From assembly GCF_000219625.1 (NCBI RefSeq), contig NC_018218.1, positions 4,340,001-4,404,000 on the forward strand: DNA of 64,000 bases, written 5' to 3'. The position numbers and the translations under genes were made by a program. Source of the stretch: Zymoseptoria tritici IPO323 (Eukaryota > Ascomycota > Dothideomycetes > Mycosphaerellales > Mycosphaerellaceae). Each line of letters opens with the position of its first letter. Within the stretch, counting starts at the first letter, position 1. Positions 45,731 to 57,447 of the stretch are shown piece after piece. Below the pieces are notes generated by a model. The model was not told the DNA's origin and searched no databases. It saw nothing but the letters and a program-made list of their open reading frames with translations.

Positions 45731-46071
45731 TCAACGAGCTTCAAATTGAATCATCCTGCATTTAGTAATTAGCATGATTCATCTCGCATGACGTCGAGCC
45801 GATCGCTTTAGCAGACGAGTAAAACCTACCGATTCGTCCTCTCCTTGTACAGCACACGATATCCGCACTCCTTGCATCGAATCGGGTCGCCCTTTTTCAG
45901 AGAGACTTTCGTGTCACAGTCGCCGCACAGGTAGTGCACTGGCTTGGAGGTGTCCTCGAAACTTCCCGCGCCTGTGATGGCGAAACTGCCTTGCGGTGCT
46001 TGTTGTGCGCCTGAGCCGATGGTGATGGCGTCGGAGGTGAGAGCTGGTGGGGTGTAGGCTTCGCGCGACAT
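45731..46071 (-). CDS. RPB12: RNA polymerase subunit RPABC4 (Rpb12/Rpc10)
   Basis: Two exons on the minus strand, 46071-45830 and 45755-45731, giving 88 residues. This small zinc-binding subunit is shared by RNA polymerases I, II and III. The zinc ligands are visible as YLCGDC and IRCKECGYR, and the family C-terminus is [17 protein letters not shown]. The last eight residues come from a 25-nt exon after a 74-nt intron with a GCTAAT branch-like site. A Gly/Ala/Thr-rich N-terminal extension of about 40 residues precedes the zinc ribbon. Confidence 0.93.
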
Positions 46072-46416
46072 GATTGCGGTGGTGAGGAGTTGTCGGTAGG
46101 CCGGTGAGGGGATATGTTGTTTTGATGGATGTTGTGGTTGTCCAAGTCGGTGAATGGCCTTTGATTCAAGACTGGTGAAGTTCAGCGGAGATGTCTCGAG
46201 AGTGCAGTGGTGCATGTGACTGAGCTTTTTCCGCGGGGTCCGATTCTCGGCGGGCAGCGGTCTTCTGGTTTGTCAGACAACTCGTAGATAATAATGAATT
46301 CATGATTGGCCACCGTCACAGACATCCATCCACTTCTTCCTTGAAGAGTTGAACGTCGTTTCGCTCTTCAACATACACATGTGTCCCAGCAGAGGTTCTT
46401 GATTCTCGACGCAGCC
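46072..46416. promoter_or_regulatory. Shared divergent promoter of RPB12 and NAR1
   Basis: The 345-bp interval separates the start codons of two housekeeping genes on opposite strands. No TATA box is evident. Confidence 0.5.
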
Positions 46417-48336
46417 ATGTCCGCCATCCTCTCCGCCGACGATCTGAATGACTTCATCAATCCCGGTGTCGCGTGCATTAAGCCGGTCGAGACTCTACCC
46501 AAGCAGCAACCTCCGGAGGACTCGGGTGCATACGAGGTAACTACGGAGGAGAAGGTGAATGCCAACACTGTTGCGCCGCCGGCGCAGATCTCCTTGACCG
46601 ACTGCCTGGCCTGCTCGGGATGTGTTACAAGCGCGGAGGCTGTACTGGTCTCGCTACAGAGCCACGGAGAAGTTCTGGATACGTTGGATCGCTATAAGGA
46701 GTTGAGTATACCTGCGCAAGAAGATGGCACAGTGACGCTGGAAGGCACGAGCCAGCAGGAAGAAGGGAAGATATTTGTTGCAAGCGTTTCGCCGCAAGCA
46801 AGAGCCAGTTTGGCGGCGACCTACAATGTCACGGAGCGAGAGGCAGGGCACATGATCAGTCAGTTGTTGTGTGGACCGCTGGGAGTGAAAAGCGGAGGGC
46901 AAAATGGGTCTGGATTCGCGTGGGTGCTGGACACGAATGCGATGCGCGAGGCGAGCTTGGTCGCTGCAGCCGATGAGGTCGAGGAATCACTGGTGACACT
47001 CGCAGAAGGACAGAAGAAACCCGTTATCACATCAGCGTGCCCAGGATGGATATGCTACGCAGAGAAGACACATCCTCATATCTTGCCGCATCTGAGCAAG
47101 CTCAAGTCACCTCAAGCATTGACGGGAGTGATGGTAAAGTCAGTTCTGGCCAAAAAATTCGGAATTGCACCGCAGAACGTCTGGCACTTGGCCGTCATGC
47201 CGTGCTTCGATAAGAAGCTGGAGGCGTCTCGAGGCGAACTCACTTCCCATTCCTGGCACGGCCAAGACGGAGACTCGGTTCGAGACGTCGACTGCGTGAT
47301 TACCGCTCGCGAACTCCTGATGCTAGCAGAGAGTCGCGATATCAGCTTCCCTGCGCTCCCAAAATCACCGGTTGCCAGGGAGTTCACACCCGCTTTCCCC
47401 GACATCGTCATGAACGACTATCTATTCCGATCGCCACGCGGACAGAAGCGGAAACGAGAGGAGGGAATCACAGCCTCCATCGGTACCAGCGGCGGATACC
47501 TGCACCACATCCTCAAAACCCAGCAAGCCCGCCACCCTGGATCCGAAATCCAGGCCCACCGCGGGCGCAACAGCGATGTGGCCGAGTACACCCTCGTCGA
47601 TCCCACCAGTGGCGAGACCGTCTTCCGCGCCGCCAGGTATTATGGCTTCCGCAATATCCAGAACCTCGTCCGGCGTCTGAAACCGCCGAAGGCGAGCCGT
47701 ATGCCTGGGGCCTCGCGGAAACCGGGTGTTGTCCGGCGATCGGCTGCTGGGACGACAGGGAGTCCTGCTAGTGCCGCTGCTAGTGGTAATGGCGCGGACT
47801 ACGCTTATGTTGAGGTCATGGCGTGTCCAGGGGGTTGTACGAACGGAGGTGGACAGATCAAGGTGGGAGATGTGGCGACGTTGAGACAGGTTGGTGGGAC
47901 AGGGATTGTGAATGGCAGTGCGGATCAGGTTGTATTGCCTGCGCAGAAGGAGTGGTTGGCGATGGTGGACGAGGCGTACTGGAGTGGTGAATCAGGGGAA
48001 GATGACGAGGGACCAGAGTGCCGGGAACAGCAGCAGGGAGGTTCACCAGATGATCGGGACGTGGAGATGGGAGGGACTTCGCCGGCGCGAGACTCGGTCC
48101 TGTCTTCGGGCTCAGGGGAAGTGCAGCCTTCTTCGACCATGGATGTGATTGATGGGATTGATCGACGCACCGTGAGGAGGGTTCTGGCGCATTGGGCGGA
48201 GATCACAGGCGTGGGACTGGAGACGCTACTGCGAACTACGTACAGGGTCGTGGAGAGTGATGTCGGCAAAGACAAGCCTGGCGCAGATGTCGATCGGGTT
48301 AACGCTCTGGCCCATGCTGCGGGTGGTGGATGGTGA
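46417..48336 (+). CDS. NAR1: Cytosolic Fe-S cluster assembly factor NAR1
   Basis: A single exon of 639 residues from MSAILSADDLNDFINPGVAC. NAR1 is the iron-only-hydrogenase-like protein that links early and late steps of cytosolic iron-sulfur assembly. The N-terminal cluster ligands are Cys20 and the CLACSGC triplet (63, 66, 69). The H-cluster-like ligands are in SACPGWICYAEK, MPCFDKKLEASR and ACPGGCTNGGGQ. After the last of these come about 160 residues, longer than in yeast (491 residues in total), including an acidic stretch. The protein ends GGGW. A terminal tryptophan is the known CIA-targeting end of this family. The upstream frame back to 46381 has no ATG. Confidence 0.92.
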   Translation: MSAILSADDLNDFINPGVACIKPVETLPKQQPPEDSGAYEVTTEEKVNANTVAPPAQISLTDCLACSGCVTSAEAVLVSLQSHGEVLDTLDRYKELSIPAQEDGTVTLEGTSQQEEGKIFVASVSPQARASLAATYNVTEREAGHMISQLLCGPLGVKSGGQNGSGFAWVLDTNAMREASLVAAADEVEESLVTLAEGQKKPVITSACPGWICYAEKTHPHILPHLSKLKSPQALTGVMVKSVLAKKFGIAPQNVWHLAVMPCFDKKLEASRGELTSHSWHGQDGDSVRDVDCVITARELLMLAESRDISFPALPKSPVAREFTPAFPDIVMNDYLFRSPRGQKRKREEGITASIGTSGGYLHHILKTQQARHPGSEIQAHRGRNSDVAEYTLVDPTSGETVFRAARYYGFRNIQNLVRRLKPPKASRMPGASRKPGVVRRSAAGTTGSPASAAASGNGADYAYVEVMACPGGCTNGGGQIKVGDVATLRQVGGTGIVNGSADQVVLPAQKEWLAMVDEAYWSGESGEDDEGPECREQQQGGSPDDRDVEMGGTSPARDSVLSSGSGEVQPSSTMDVIDGIDRRTVRRVLAHWAEITGVGLETLLRTTYRVVESDVGKDKPGADVDRVNALAHAAGGGW

Positions 48337-51300
48337 GGAGATGGAGTTGTCTATACGATCACGAACACATATTAGAAAGTCAAGTAAATGAGGGAAATAC
48401 AGATAGTTGTTGAACGACCTGGCCGTTCATCACCAAGCTCATCGCCTTGTTCATTCTTGAGGGATCACCATAATAGACCGCGCCATGACGGCGAAAGGAC
48501 GCTGGCGAAGGCTGTGATCAATGAAAGCCGGTAGCTGACCTGCGCACCAAATTGGGACGTCCTAGTACAGCTATTTGCACACCTAATAATTAGACGTTCT
48601 AGCAACTCACATGCCCACGTAGTGAGACGTCCTGCTACGGAAACCTGTGCTCCGCCGTGTTGGCCAAATAATTGTGGACACGCTTTCTGGTTGTTCAGCT
48701 ACCGTAAACCTGACATTGCTTTGAGCATGTCCTGCTCCGTGGGCTGTACCGGCGAAAGGCCGTGCCATCTTTCTGACCAAAACGTGCTCACTCTGGTCTG
48801 GCAAATCGGAACTCAGTCCCGTCGTGCCTCTGCGGTGCTCTGTTTCAACACGGACGATTCCTCGCAAGGTATGCCTTCGCAGTGTTTCCAGCCACGCACC
48901 TCCTCTGTGGGGCATTGAGGGGTATCACAATGTCAAGCTGGGACATCCTGGGAATCTTTCTTCATGTGAGACGAGACGATTCAGCATCGATGCAGTGTTG
49001 TATGGTTGTTTGAAACTCTTTGACATTCCGGGCCGGAGGACCATGCCAGATATTCAAGTCAGTTGTTCAAGGCAGGATACAGGTGAGGTCTCTCCTCTAG
49101 CGGAATGTGGCAGCACCAGTGCTTTTCCGTCCACGTGCGGTCCGCGTCCATGTGTGCGGAGACGCAACCAGGAAGGAGCGTTTCAGGACTCTGGGGAGCC
49201 TGCGCGTCGACTTCGCGTTCGCCTTCGTCCATCAAATCCGAAAGTTCTACTCTTGGACACCTGATTTCATCCACAACTGTCATCTTTCCCTGGCCGTACT
49301 CCGCGACTCACCTCCCGACCAGCCGTACGTTCTCGATGGCGCCAGTGGTTGATCTTGACTGCCGAGTCAAGATCGTACTTTGAGAACGATGCGTTGGGGC
49401 TTGGCCGTGACTCGGTTGGTTGCATATACGGATGATGACATGTATTCCAGATCTGTCCGGATCTAGATCGTGTTACACAGGATGTGAAATAATGCGATGC
49501 AGAATGGAAAGATATTGATGACCCAGGAGGACGTCTCCGAATACGTACTGATAGCGTAGCAGCGCATGCTGATAGCATGCACAGATGACTTGGCCGGGCA
49601 TGCAAAGAGTGTATGCACGTATCGTGTCTTAGCAGGTACGCTTGCCAATGGGAGGACAGACACTTCACAACAGCAGCTTTGGTAACGTACCGCACGGTTT
49701 GCTACGCGGTCAAGTACAGCACAACGAGCCTGCGACGATCAAAAACGGTGATGCACGACATGCTGCGAACCTGCGATGGCAGACGAGCGATTCGTGCTTG
49801 CCCTGCAGTATGCAGACAGGAAGTCCGACGGCATCGATCAAGACTGCGATCTGTCATCTGAACAAGACCGCGATCGCTCGTGCATAAAGTATACTGCAGG
49901 AGAAGCGAGCAGCGGCGCAGAGGAGAGGTGCAGTCAAGATTGGCACGCAAAACGGTGCAGTCATCAGCGCAATGCTGATCTGTTCGGCTGCCCAAATCCG
50001 CTGTCCCAGAGTTTTTGTCGCGATCGTCCATTCATCACACCAATCGTGCATGCTTCTGCCGTGGTTGTTGTCTAACTTGTCTTGCAGGATGAACCACTGC
50101 TAGTGGCAGCGGCAGTCGTTGATCCACGGGCCGGAGTGCATGTACCTCTGTCGTATCTGGAATTGGATCGTTGGAAACGACACGGAGGAGGGCGTGAGAT
50201 GTTGTCGCCTGGATGGAAATAATCTCTCTCACTGGATGAATGGACGAAAGCCAAGCACAGCCCGACGCCGACGTGGTCCTCGTTCGGAATAATAATCAAG
50301 TGCTGGACGCACAAAAAGCATGCACAAAATAATCTGGTCTTTGCGCGAATCAGATTTCGTCCGGCTCAGGGGCCGGCGCATGCTAGCGAATAGAGTGCGT
50401 GCAAGCCTGCAAGGTCCCGATGGCACGGCCGCACGGGGAGCCTTCGGAAGAAAACTCTCGAGGAGGTGAACGAAATTCTCTAGCAGAAGGGCGTCGATAC
50501 TTCATCTCGCCTCTCGAGAGCACTGCTGGCGAACCGTGGCGGTGGAGTCGAGGTCGTCATGCTGTGCAAGCACAATGTCGTGGCGACGGTAAGGTAACAT
50601 GGAAGCAGCGATGTCTATTCTTGCTCCCTGCAGTGCGTGCGCCGCCCTGATCCGAGATGCTGGGTTGCACTCGTGGCCGCGTCGGGTGTTTCTAGCCTCC
50701 ATCACGGTAGAGACAGCAATTTGAAGGGAAATTTGATGGTGAGCAGGGCGGGTCCTCGTGGAGACGACGCGACTCGAACGCGATTGAAAATCAGTATTGC
50801 GAATAGAGTCTGAGACTATCGCGTGGAAAGAGAAACCCTTTCGGGCAGAGTTCAAGGTCCCCCTTGCCAGCACCGCCAACATTACCATTATGATTCGGAT
50901 TCTGATTCAGCACCCCAAACACGGCGCTTTCTCTGTGCTGCTTGTTCGGAGTGTGTACCGCCATGTCTGCGTCGTCGTCTCATGTCCTGCTTTGCTTGAT
51001 GCTGTTGTTCTCGGACTGTTCTTCACCATCACCAAATTGCTGTGCCCTTCACTTCCCCGGTGGACGAATCGGCGTCTTCATCACTCGCAGCCAGCGCTTT
51101 GGGCACTCGGCAGTCTCTTCGTCCGCGTCTCACGTCACTGGCCGCATCGTAATTCTTGTCTTGTCAACCTAGTAGGGTGGTGTACGAATCGCAAGCGTTG
51201 CAGCGTGCAGGGGACAGCCCATTTGCAGTGTTTCGCTCGTTCCCTCGCGTTCGTTCAGTGATCCCACCTCATCAGCAGCCAAGTCTGTCCACGTCGTCGA

Positions 51301-52430
51301 CTGTTTTGCACCCTGAAAATCACGTCCGTTGCACTGTCCCTCGCAACCTGACATCCTTCCCACCACCCCTCTCACCGTTAATGATTCCCCGACCGGGTCC
51401 CTCTGTGCGCGCACGTTTTGACACCGGCAGAACCCTAGTCTCGTCTCGCCTCATCATCACGGCCCTCATCAACATCTCGCCCTTTGCGTCCCTGTCACTC
51501 ATTTTCCGCCCAATTTCTCCGCTTTAATGCCAGAGACAACACACGGACGCCCTGTCTCTCATCCTCGTCGCCCGCTGTCATCTGTCACTGCTAGCTCGCA
51601 TCGAGTAGTGCGCGTCGGATCATTGTCAACGAGGACAACTGGACCTGTGAAGATTCCTCCAGCACACGACTTTCTTCACATCAGACTCCCGCGACCTCGA
51701 CCTCGACGACTACACCTCATCGCGCCGCATCGCATCGTCCCGATCCACGCTCCAGAATCACACCTCCGCGCATTGTCGATCACAACGAATCTCCTTTTGC
51801 CAACAGATTCATCTCATCACTGTGCCAGACAGCGGACCCACCGGCCTAAGCCCCCATCAACGCCACTACCAGAGCTAGCGGCACTGGTCTCTTGCGATCT
51901 CCTGCTAGACAAAACTCTCACTTTTTCGGCTGGCTGTTCCGTTCCGCCTACCGTCCCCTTGGTGCAGTGTGGTGGTGCTCCCATCTCTCTGGGCTTGTCT
52001 TGTCGAATCTCACGTCGACACCAAAGAGTTTCCCAGGTCATCGTCGTCCACATTCCTTTTACATCCCACCTCGACGCTTGAACCATCCGGACCCTGACGC
52101 TCCTTCCTCACACCATCCTTATCCATATTCCACCGACCGTCGACATTCTACCGACCACACGTTAATACCTAATCCACTGGCTCCCGACGGCGACCACTTG
52201 AACGCTCCGTACCATTATCCTCCCACTCGGCGAAACGTCTCGACGAGTTCTCCTTGGTACTCACGTACGTCCGCCTCACTCCTCACATGAACAATCACCA
52301 CCAATGCTCCTCCATGGCCCGACTAACGCTTCCTCAGATCCTGCCACATCACCTGCAGCTCCATGCGTCGATAGTACTCACACGACCTCCCCGTCAAGCT
52401 TCTTTCACCATTGAAGCTATTCGCGCCATC
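48337..52430. other. 4.1-kb gene-free stretch, IME2 upstream region
   Basis: This is the longest interval without a supported gene. Left: spaced GACGTCCTGCTA-like motifs at 48557-48637. Centre: short frames only. Right: from about 50.9 kb the sequence is pyrimidine-rich on the plus strand and probably forms a long 5' leader of the kinase gene. It includes a 184-codon frame at 51527-52081 that is rich in Arg, Pro, His and Ser and has no domain. Confidence 0.5.
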
Positions 52431-54821
52431 ATGACCGTCGCGTATGAGAACATGTCATACCGCGGCTGGTCCAGCGGTTCGCACTCTGCTGCCGTGTGCC
52501 TCGAGGACAAGTTTGAGATCATCAAGGACATTGGAGATGGCAGCTTCGGCAGTGTCACGCTTGGAAGGACGAGAAGCGCGGGCGCTCACCTCGTTCGACG
52601 GAACACATTGGTAAGTCTCCTGGAGTGTGCTGATCGAGTGGCAGTATACCTGACATCTCTTCTCTAGGTTGCCATCAAGACGATGAAGAAGACTTTTGAG
52701 AGCTTCGCGCAATGTATGGAATTACGCGAGGTCATCTTCCTCAAGACTCTTCCGAGCCATCCGCACCTGGTACCTGCATATGACATTTTCCTCGATCCGC
52801 TCAGCAAGAAGCTGCACATCGCGATGGAGCACATGGACGGCAACCTCTACCAATTGATGAAGGCTCGTGACCACAAGCCTTTGGACGAGTCCAGTGTCAA
52901 GAGCATCCTCTTTCAGATTCTCGAAGGCCTGGAGCACATCCACGACCACAGCTTCTTTCACCGCGATATCAAACCCGAGAACATCCTCGTATCCACATCA
53001 GCACACGACATAGGCAGCGCGTTCAAGCGATACTCATCACTGGTCACGCCTCCGTCAACGCCTCCTGCATACACGATCAAAATCGCCGACTTTGGTCTGG
53101 CACGAGAGACGCATTCGCGAGTCCCTTACACTACATACGTTTCGACACGGTGGTACAGAGCTCCCGAAGTTCTCCTCCGAGCGGGCGAGTATTCCGCTCC
53201 GGTCGATATCTGGGCCATTGGTGCAATGGCAGTGGAAATTGCTACGCTCAAGCCGCTCTTCCCGGGAGGAAACGAGGTGGACCAAGTCTGGCGAGTGTGC
53301 GAAGTGATGGGCAGTCCAGGCGCCTGGGTGAACAAGCATGGCCAGAAGGTGGGCGGTGGAGAATGGAAGGAGGGCATCAAGCTCGCTCAGAAGTTGGGCT
53401 TTTCTTTCCCGAAGATGGCTCCTCATTCTCTGGAGACTGTTCTGCCATCTCCTCAATGGCCTGCAAGTTTGGCAAATTTCATCACTTGGTGTTTGATGTG
53501 GGACCCGAAGGTCCGCCCTACTTCAAGGCAGGCATTGGAGCACGAGTACTTCCAGAACGCGCTTGATCCTCTGGCACCAAAGTCCAGCTCTCGCGCCCAA
53601 TCCCGGGCATCGGTCAGGCACGACTCGGATCTACCTACCAAGACCGCCTCCTGGTTCAGGAAGTCGCTGGGTCCTCGCGATGCCGCACCTCCTGCGGTTC
53701 CTCAACACAATTCAGAGCCACTGGCGACACAACAATTGCCAGATCCGATGGAGTCGTCGCCGGCACCGAAAGTCAAGCCAATGGCTGCCAAGCGTGCAAC
53801 ATGGGCTCATGGAAATGCCAACGCGGCACCGATGCCTATACTGCCTTCCATTCGACCGATTTCGCCTCTTCCTGATGCCATCACTGCCCACGCAAATGCC
53901 AGACATACCGATCAAGCACCTCAAGAGGTCAGCCCCAGCAAGAAGATTGGCCGACAATTATCAGTCAACTCACAGGGCAATCACTACGCCGAAATTCACC
54001 GGCAGGAAGCTGAGCGTGCTCTGGTTGGCGCAAGCGCTCTCAAGTCACCGACTGGCAGCCAAAGAGAAAGCTTCTTCTCTCATCTGCGCAAGAGGGCGAG
54101 AAGACTTTCCGGCCGCAACTCAGGTGTCATCACACCTTCAATGGATGCTATGGAAACCAGCGCTGGGTGCGTTCCTTGGGCTGCTAACAAACAAACCACC
54201 TTCGACACCCACTCGATCGCGTCTGCCGCAGCCGATCCGTCATCAGACCCCAATTTCGCTGAGCTGGATCGTGCACTGCAAAGTGTACGATACAGCCTGG
54301 ATGCCGCCGCGAACGCGACTCAACAAGCTAGGAAGCCTACGAACCGCGTAGTGAGCAACCCATCATTGAAGCGTCACCACTCGCTTCCTCACGGCGTAGA
54401 CGACAAGACGCAACCCAACCACCGTATACCACGACGAGCACTGAAGCACGCCACGAGCAGCCGATACGAGACTCCCGACGAAGAAGAGGAACTTCTCGAC
54501 GAAGTCATGACCTCAGCGCATCTCGCCGCACGGCGTCTCGACAACGAGCAACTCTCCCGCCCACCATTACCACATGTCATCTCGGAGCCCGTCACCGTCT
54601 ATACCGCACCTTATCTCACACCATCTCACTCCAAAGACCAGATGTCTTTGGACTACGTCACGCAAGGTCCAGCGCCTACCAAAGCTGTGGAGATTCCACC
54701 TCGCCGGCAACCATCCAACAGCAAAATCAATCCTCAATGGCCAACACCGCCATACGACGAGAACGATTGGGCCGCCGCCGCAGCAGCGAGCATCTTCGCT
54801 ACTCAGCGCGCCTATCAATGA
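52431..54821 (+). CDS. IME2: IME2-type (RCK family) protein kinase
   Basis: Two exons, 52431-52610 and 52668-54821, giving 777 residues. The kinase domain spans about residues 25-360: GDGSFGSV, the lysine in VAIKTMKK, HRDIKPEN, ADFGLA, a TxY activation motif in RVPYTTYVSTRWYRAPE, and WDPKVRPTS near the end. The TxY loop and the overall sequence fit the Ime2/RCK family, which controls meiosis in yeast and light-dependent development in filamentous fungi. The 400-residue tail is Ser/Pro/Ala-rich and largely disordered. The intron interrupts the N-lobe directly before the catalytic lysine. The start has a long upstream leader. Confidence 0.88.
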
Positions 54822-55959
54822 GCTGTCGTCACTTGCTTGCACCCGCATCATCTTCTGAGCGTTGAGAGAGAGCAAGCTCGAACCATTTCGTATCGATACA
54901 TTTCCTTTGTCCAGTCAGCCACAGCGCTACACCTGCATTTGCACCGGCGCATGGGAAAAGGAGGAGGGCACATCCACCCAATCACCGGCCGGCCGGCATA
55001 TTAATTCATGTTCACTATCATCCTCTCCAACCACACCGGCAGGGCCTGGTACATTACTGTTATAATTCTCTCAACATACGCATGTCTCTCTCCGGCGTGT
55101 TTGGGATGAGGAGAAAGGAGGAGGAGGAAAGGAGTGGTGGGGATACAGGAAGAGCGCGAGCGTACGAAGACTATCATCACCACGGCCACGTCCACCCTTG
55201 GCGTGGAAAGAGGATAATGTACAATTTTTTGCTTTGCACTTCTTTCGCAGTCGACGCGTTCCGAGCAGATGGAAAAGTCCGTTTCCTTATCATTCATTCC
55301 CCAGGAAAGGGGGTTCATTTGTTGGCTCGCAGGAAACAGCGAGCGGGAAGGGAAAAGGAGGAAAGCTGGCTTTATACCCTTGTGTTGTCTTTTCAGAAGG
55401 AAGACTTTCGTTAGCTCTTATATTTGGTATTACACACACTCGCTGCTGAGCTGTTTGGTATCTTATCACTCACTCCCGTCTCGTTTGTCTCGTGCTGTTG
55501 TCTGGTTCCTGTCGGACATCGGAATCGGTGTCTAGATGTATTGAATGTAGATGATCCACTTGCGAGTTTGCCTTTGATGTGACGAAAGGGGATTGTGGCA
55601 GGCTATCAGACTTCTTCGTGCTACTCACGGTTCCATGCAACAAAAGTGTCTCTTATGTCTATCGACTACAGCATGTGTAGCAGCTCTACTATATCTCACC
55701 TGCAGCTCCTCAAAATGTGCGCGACAACGTCACCTCTCCAAACGCGTCTTCTCAAAGCTTCAGCTCCAAATTCGAAACTTTCAAGTCCACCAAATTGAAC
55801 TTCGTTGGAGCACCGCCTGCAACATCATCTCACACATCGACGACTGGAAAGACTCTCGCACACGACTCGCCATACCAAGAAGAATACCGGCATGAGCCAA
55901 CAATAATCGGGGCGACCTCAGAAGACGATCCTCGCCGCAACCATTTCGTCACCACTACA
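54822..55959. other. Intergenic, RRP42 promoter
   Basis: Only short frames are present. The RRP42 reading frame extends upstream to 55717, but its likely start is 55960. Confidence 0.45.
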
Positions 55960-57083
55960 ATGGCACCCTTCACCAACATCCCGCTCTCTCCCGCTGAGCT
56001 CTCCTACCTGCACACATCTCTCTTACAAAATCCACCCATACGACCCGATGGCCGATCACCGACCGACTTCCGACCGCTTGTCGCCGAGACAGACATCCTC
56101 CCTTCCACGAATGGCAGCGCAAGAGTATGTTTCGCAGATGGCACAGAAGCCATTGTGGGCGTGAAGGCGGAAGTGGAAAAGAGTGTGAAGAGAGGAGGCA
56201 CGCTAGACGGCGAGAAGGAGGATGCGCTGAACGATGTCGATATGGATGATGAGGATGAAGGGAGGAGTCAAGGCAAAGGTCAACACTCATGGCTTGAAAT
56301 TAATATCGAAATACCCGGCATGCGAGACGACGATGCTCTACCTGTATTTCTCGCGGCCATGTTGACGGAAGCGTTGCTCGCGGACGGGAGCGTCAAAGAT
56401 CGGTTATGGATCAACTCGAGATTCCACTGGAGACTCTACATTGACGTATGTTCTTCTTCTTCTCCTCACCCACAGACAAGACATTCCACTGACATACCCT
56501 CCAGATCCTTCTCCTCTCCCCACCGCTATCCTACCCTCTCCCTCTCCTCTCCCTCACGACCCACCTCGCCCTCATCTCCACCCGCCTCCCCTCCCTCATC
56601 TCCGAACGTGACGAAGACCCCCTCTTCAACGACGACTGGGAAGCTTCCACCCACCTCTTCCCTCCCACCTCTCCCTCAAAACCACCCGTAACCCTCCTCG
56701 TCATGACCGTCGGCTCCAACATCTTCTTCGACCCTTCGAGTTCCGAACTCGCTGTTGCGGAAGGCGTGCTAGCAGTGTCGGTATCCGGCTCCTCGGAAGA
56801 AGGAGGAAAGGATGGAAAGTTGAATCTTGTGGCGTTGAGAATGGTTGATCCTCCGAGCAGGTTGACGGCGGCGGGTGTACCCAATGGAGCAAATTCGACG
56901 GAAGGTGGGTTTTCGGCGAAGCAGGCGTTGGAATTGCGGGAGAGGGATGCAGGGGTTACGGTTTGGAGACCGCCGAGGGGTGGAGTGGGGAGAGGAGTCG
57001 TGAGGGAGGTCGTGGAGATGGTGGTTGGGAAGGGTGGGGTTGGACGTGAAGTGCTGAAGGGGTTGGAGGGTGTGGAGGTCTGA
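55960..57083 (+). CDS. RRP42: Exosome complex subunit RRP42
   Basis: Two exons, 55960-56445 and 56505-57083, giving 354 residues. The protein is one of the RNase PH-like ring subunits of the RNA exosome. Family marks are IRPDGRSPTDFRPL near the N-terminus, NGSARVCFADGTEAIVGVKA, and RLWINSRFHWRLYID before the intron, followed by the second RNase PH half (ILLLSPPLSYPLPLLSL, VTLLVMTVGSNIFFDPSSSE). An acidic insert (KEDALNDVDMDDEDEGRSQG) separates strands in the first half. It is convergent with the SIR2-type gene. Confidence 0.9.
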
Positions 57084-57447
57084 TGTGCGGTCTACAGGAC
57101 ATAGAGGCGAGAAGGAATGCCGGAAAGCTCTGAGAGTGCAGCCGGGGGTTTTGACAGCAAATAAATGCTTTGTGAGAAGCTATGGAGGCGCACTTGATAC
57201 GCTGCTGCTGCACTCAATCAATGGAAGTCGGAAACCGCTTCACTCAAACGCTTGCTGAGTGCTTTCGCGACTTTTCATGCCCATGTTCAATCATTATTCA
57301 TGCGCTCCATCATTGCATGAAGAGTTGCTTCACTTGTTTCCTTCGACGACCCGTGCCCGCTCGCGGACGCTTCTTGCGCCCCTTCCTCGTCCCATACATC
57401 CCATCCCTGCGTTCTCTCGTACTTTTGAACTGTCCTCTCTCAGCATA
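57084..57447. other. Convergent 3' region
   Basis: This lies between the stops of RRP42 and the SIR2-type gene. No feature is recognised. Confidence 0.5.

Noticed and set aside
51527..52081. 184-codon plus-strand frame upstream of IME2
   Set aside because: Its composition (Arg, Pro, His, Ser) reflects a pyrimidine-rich leader and no domain is seen. It is mentioned only as a possible upstream frame.
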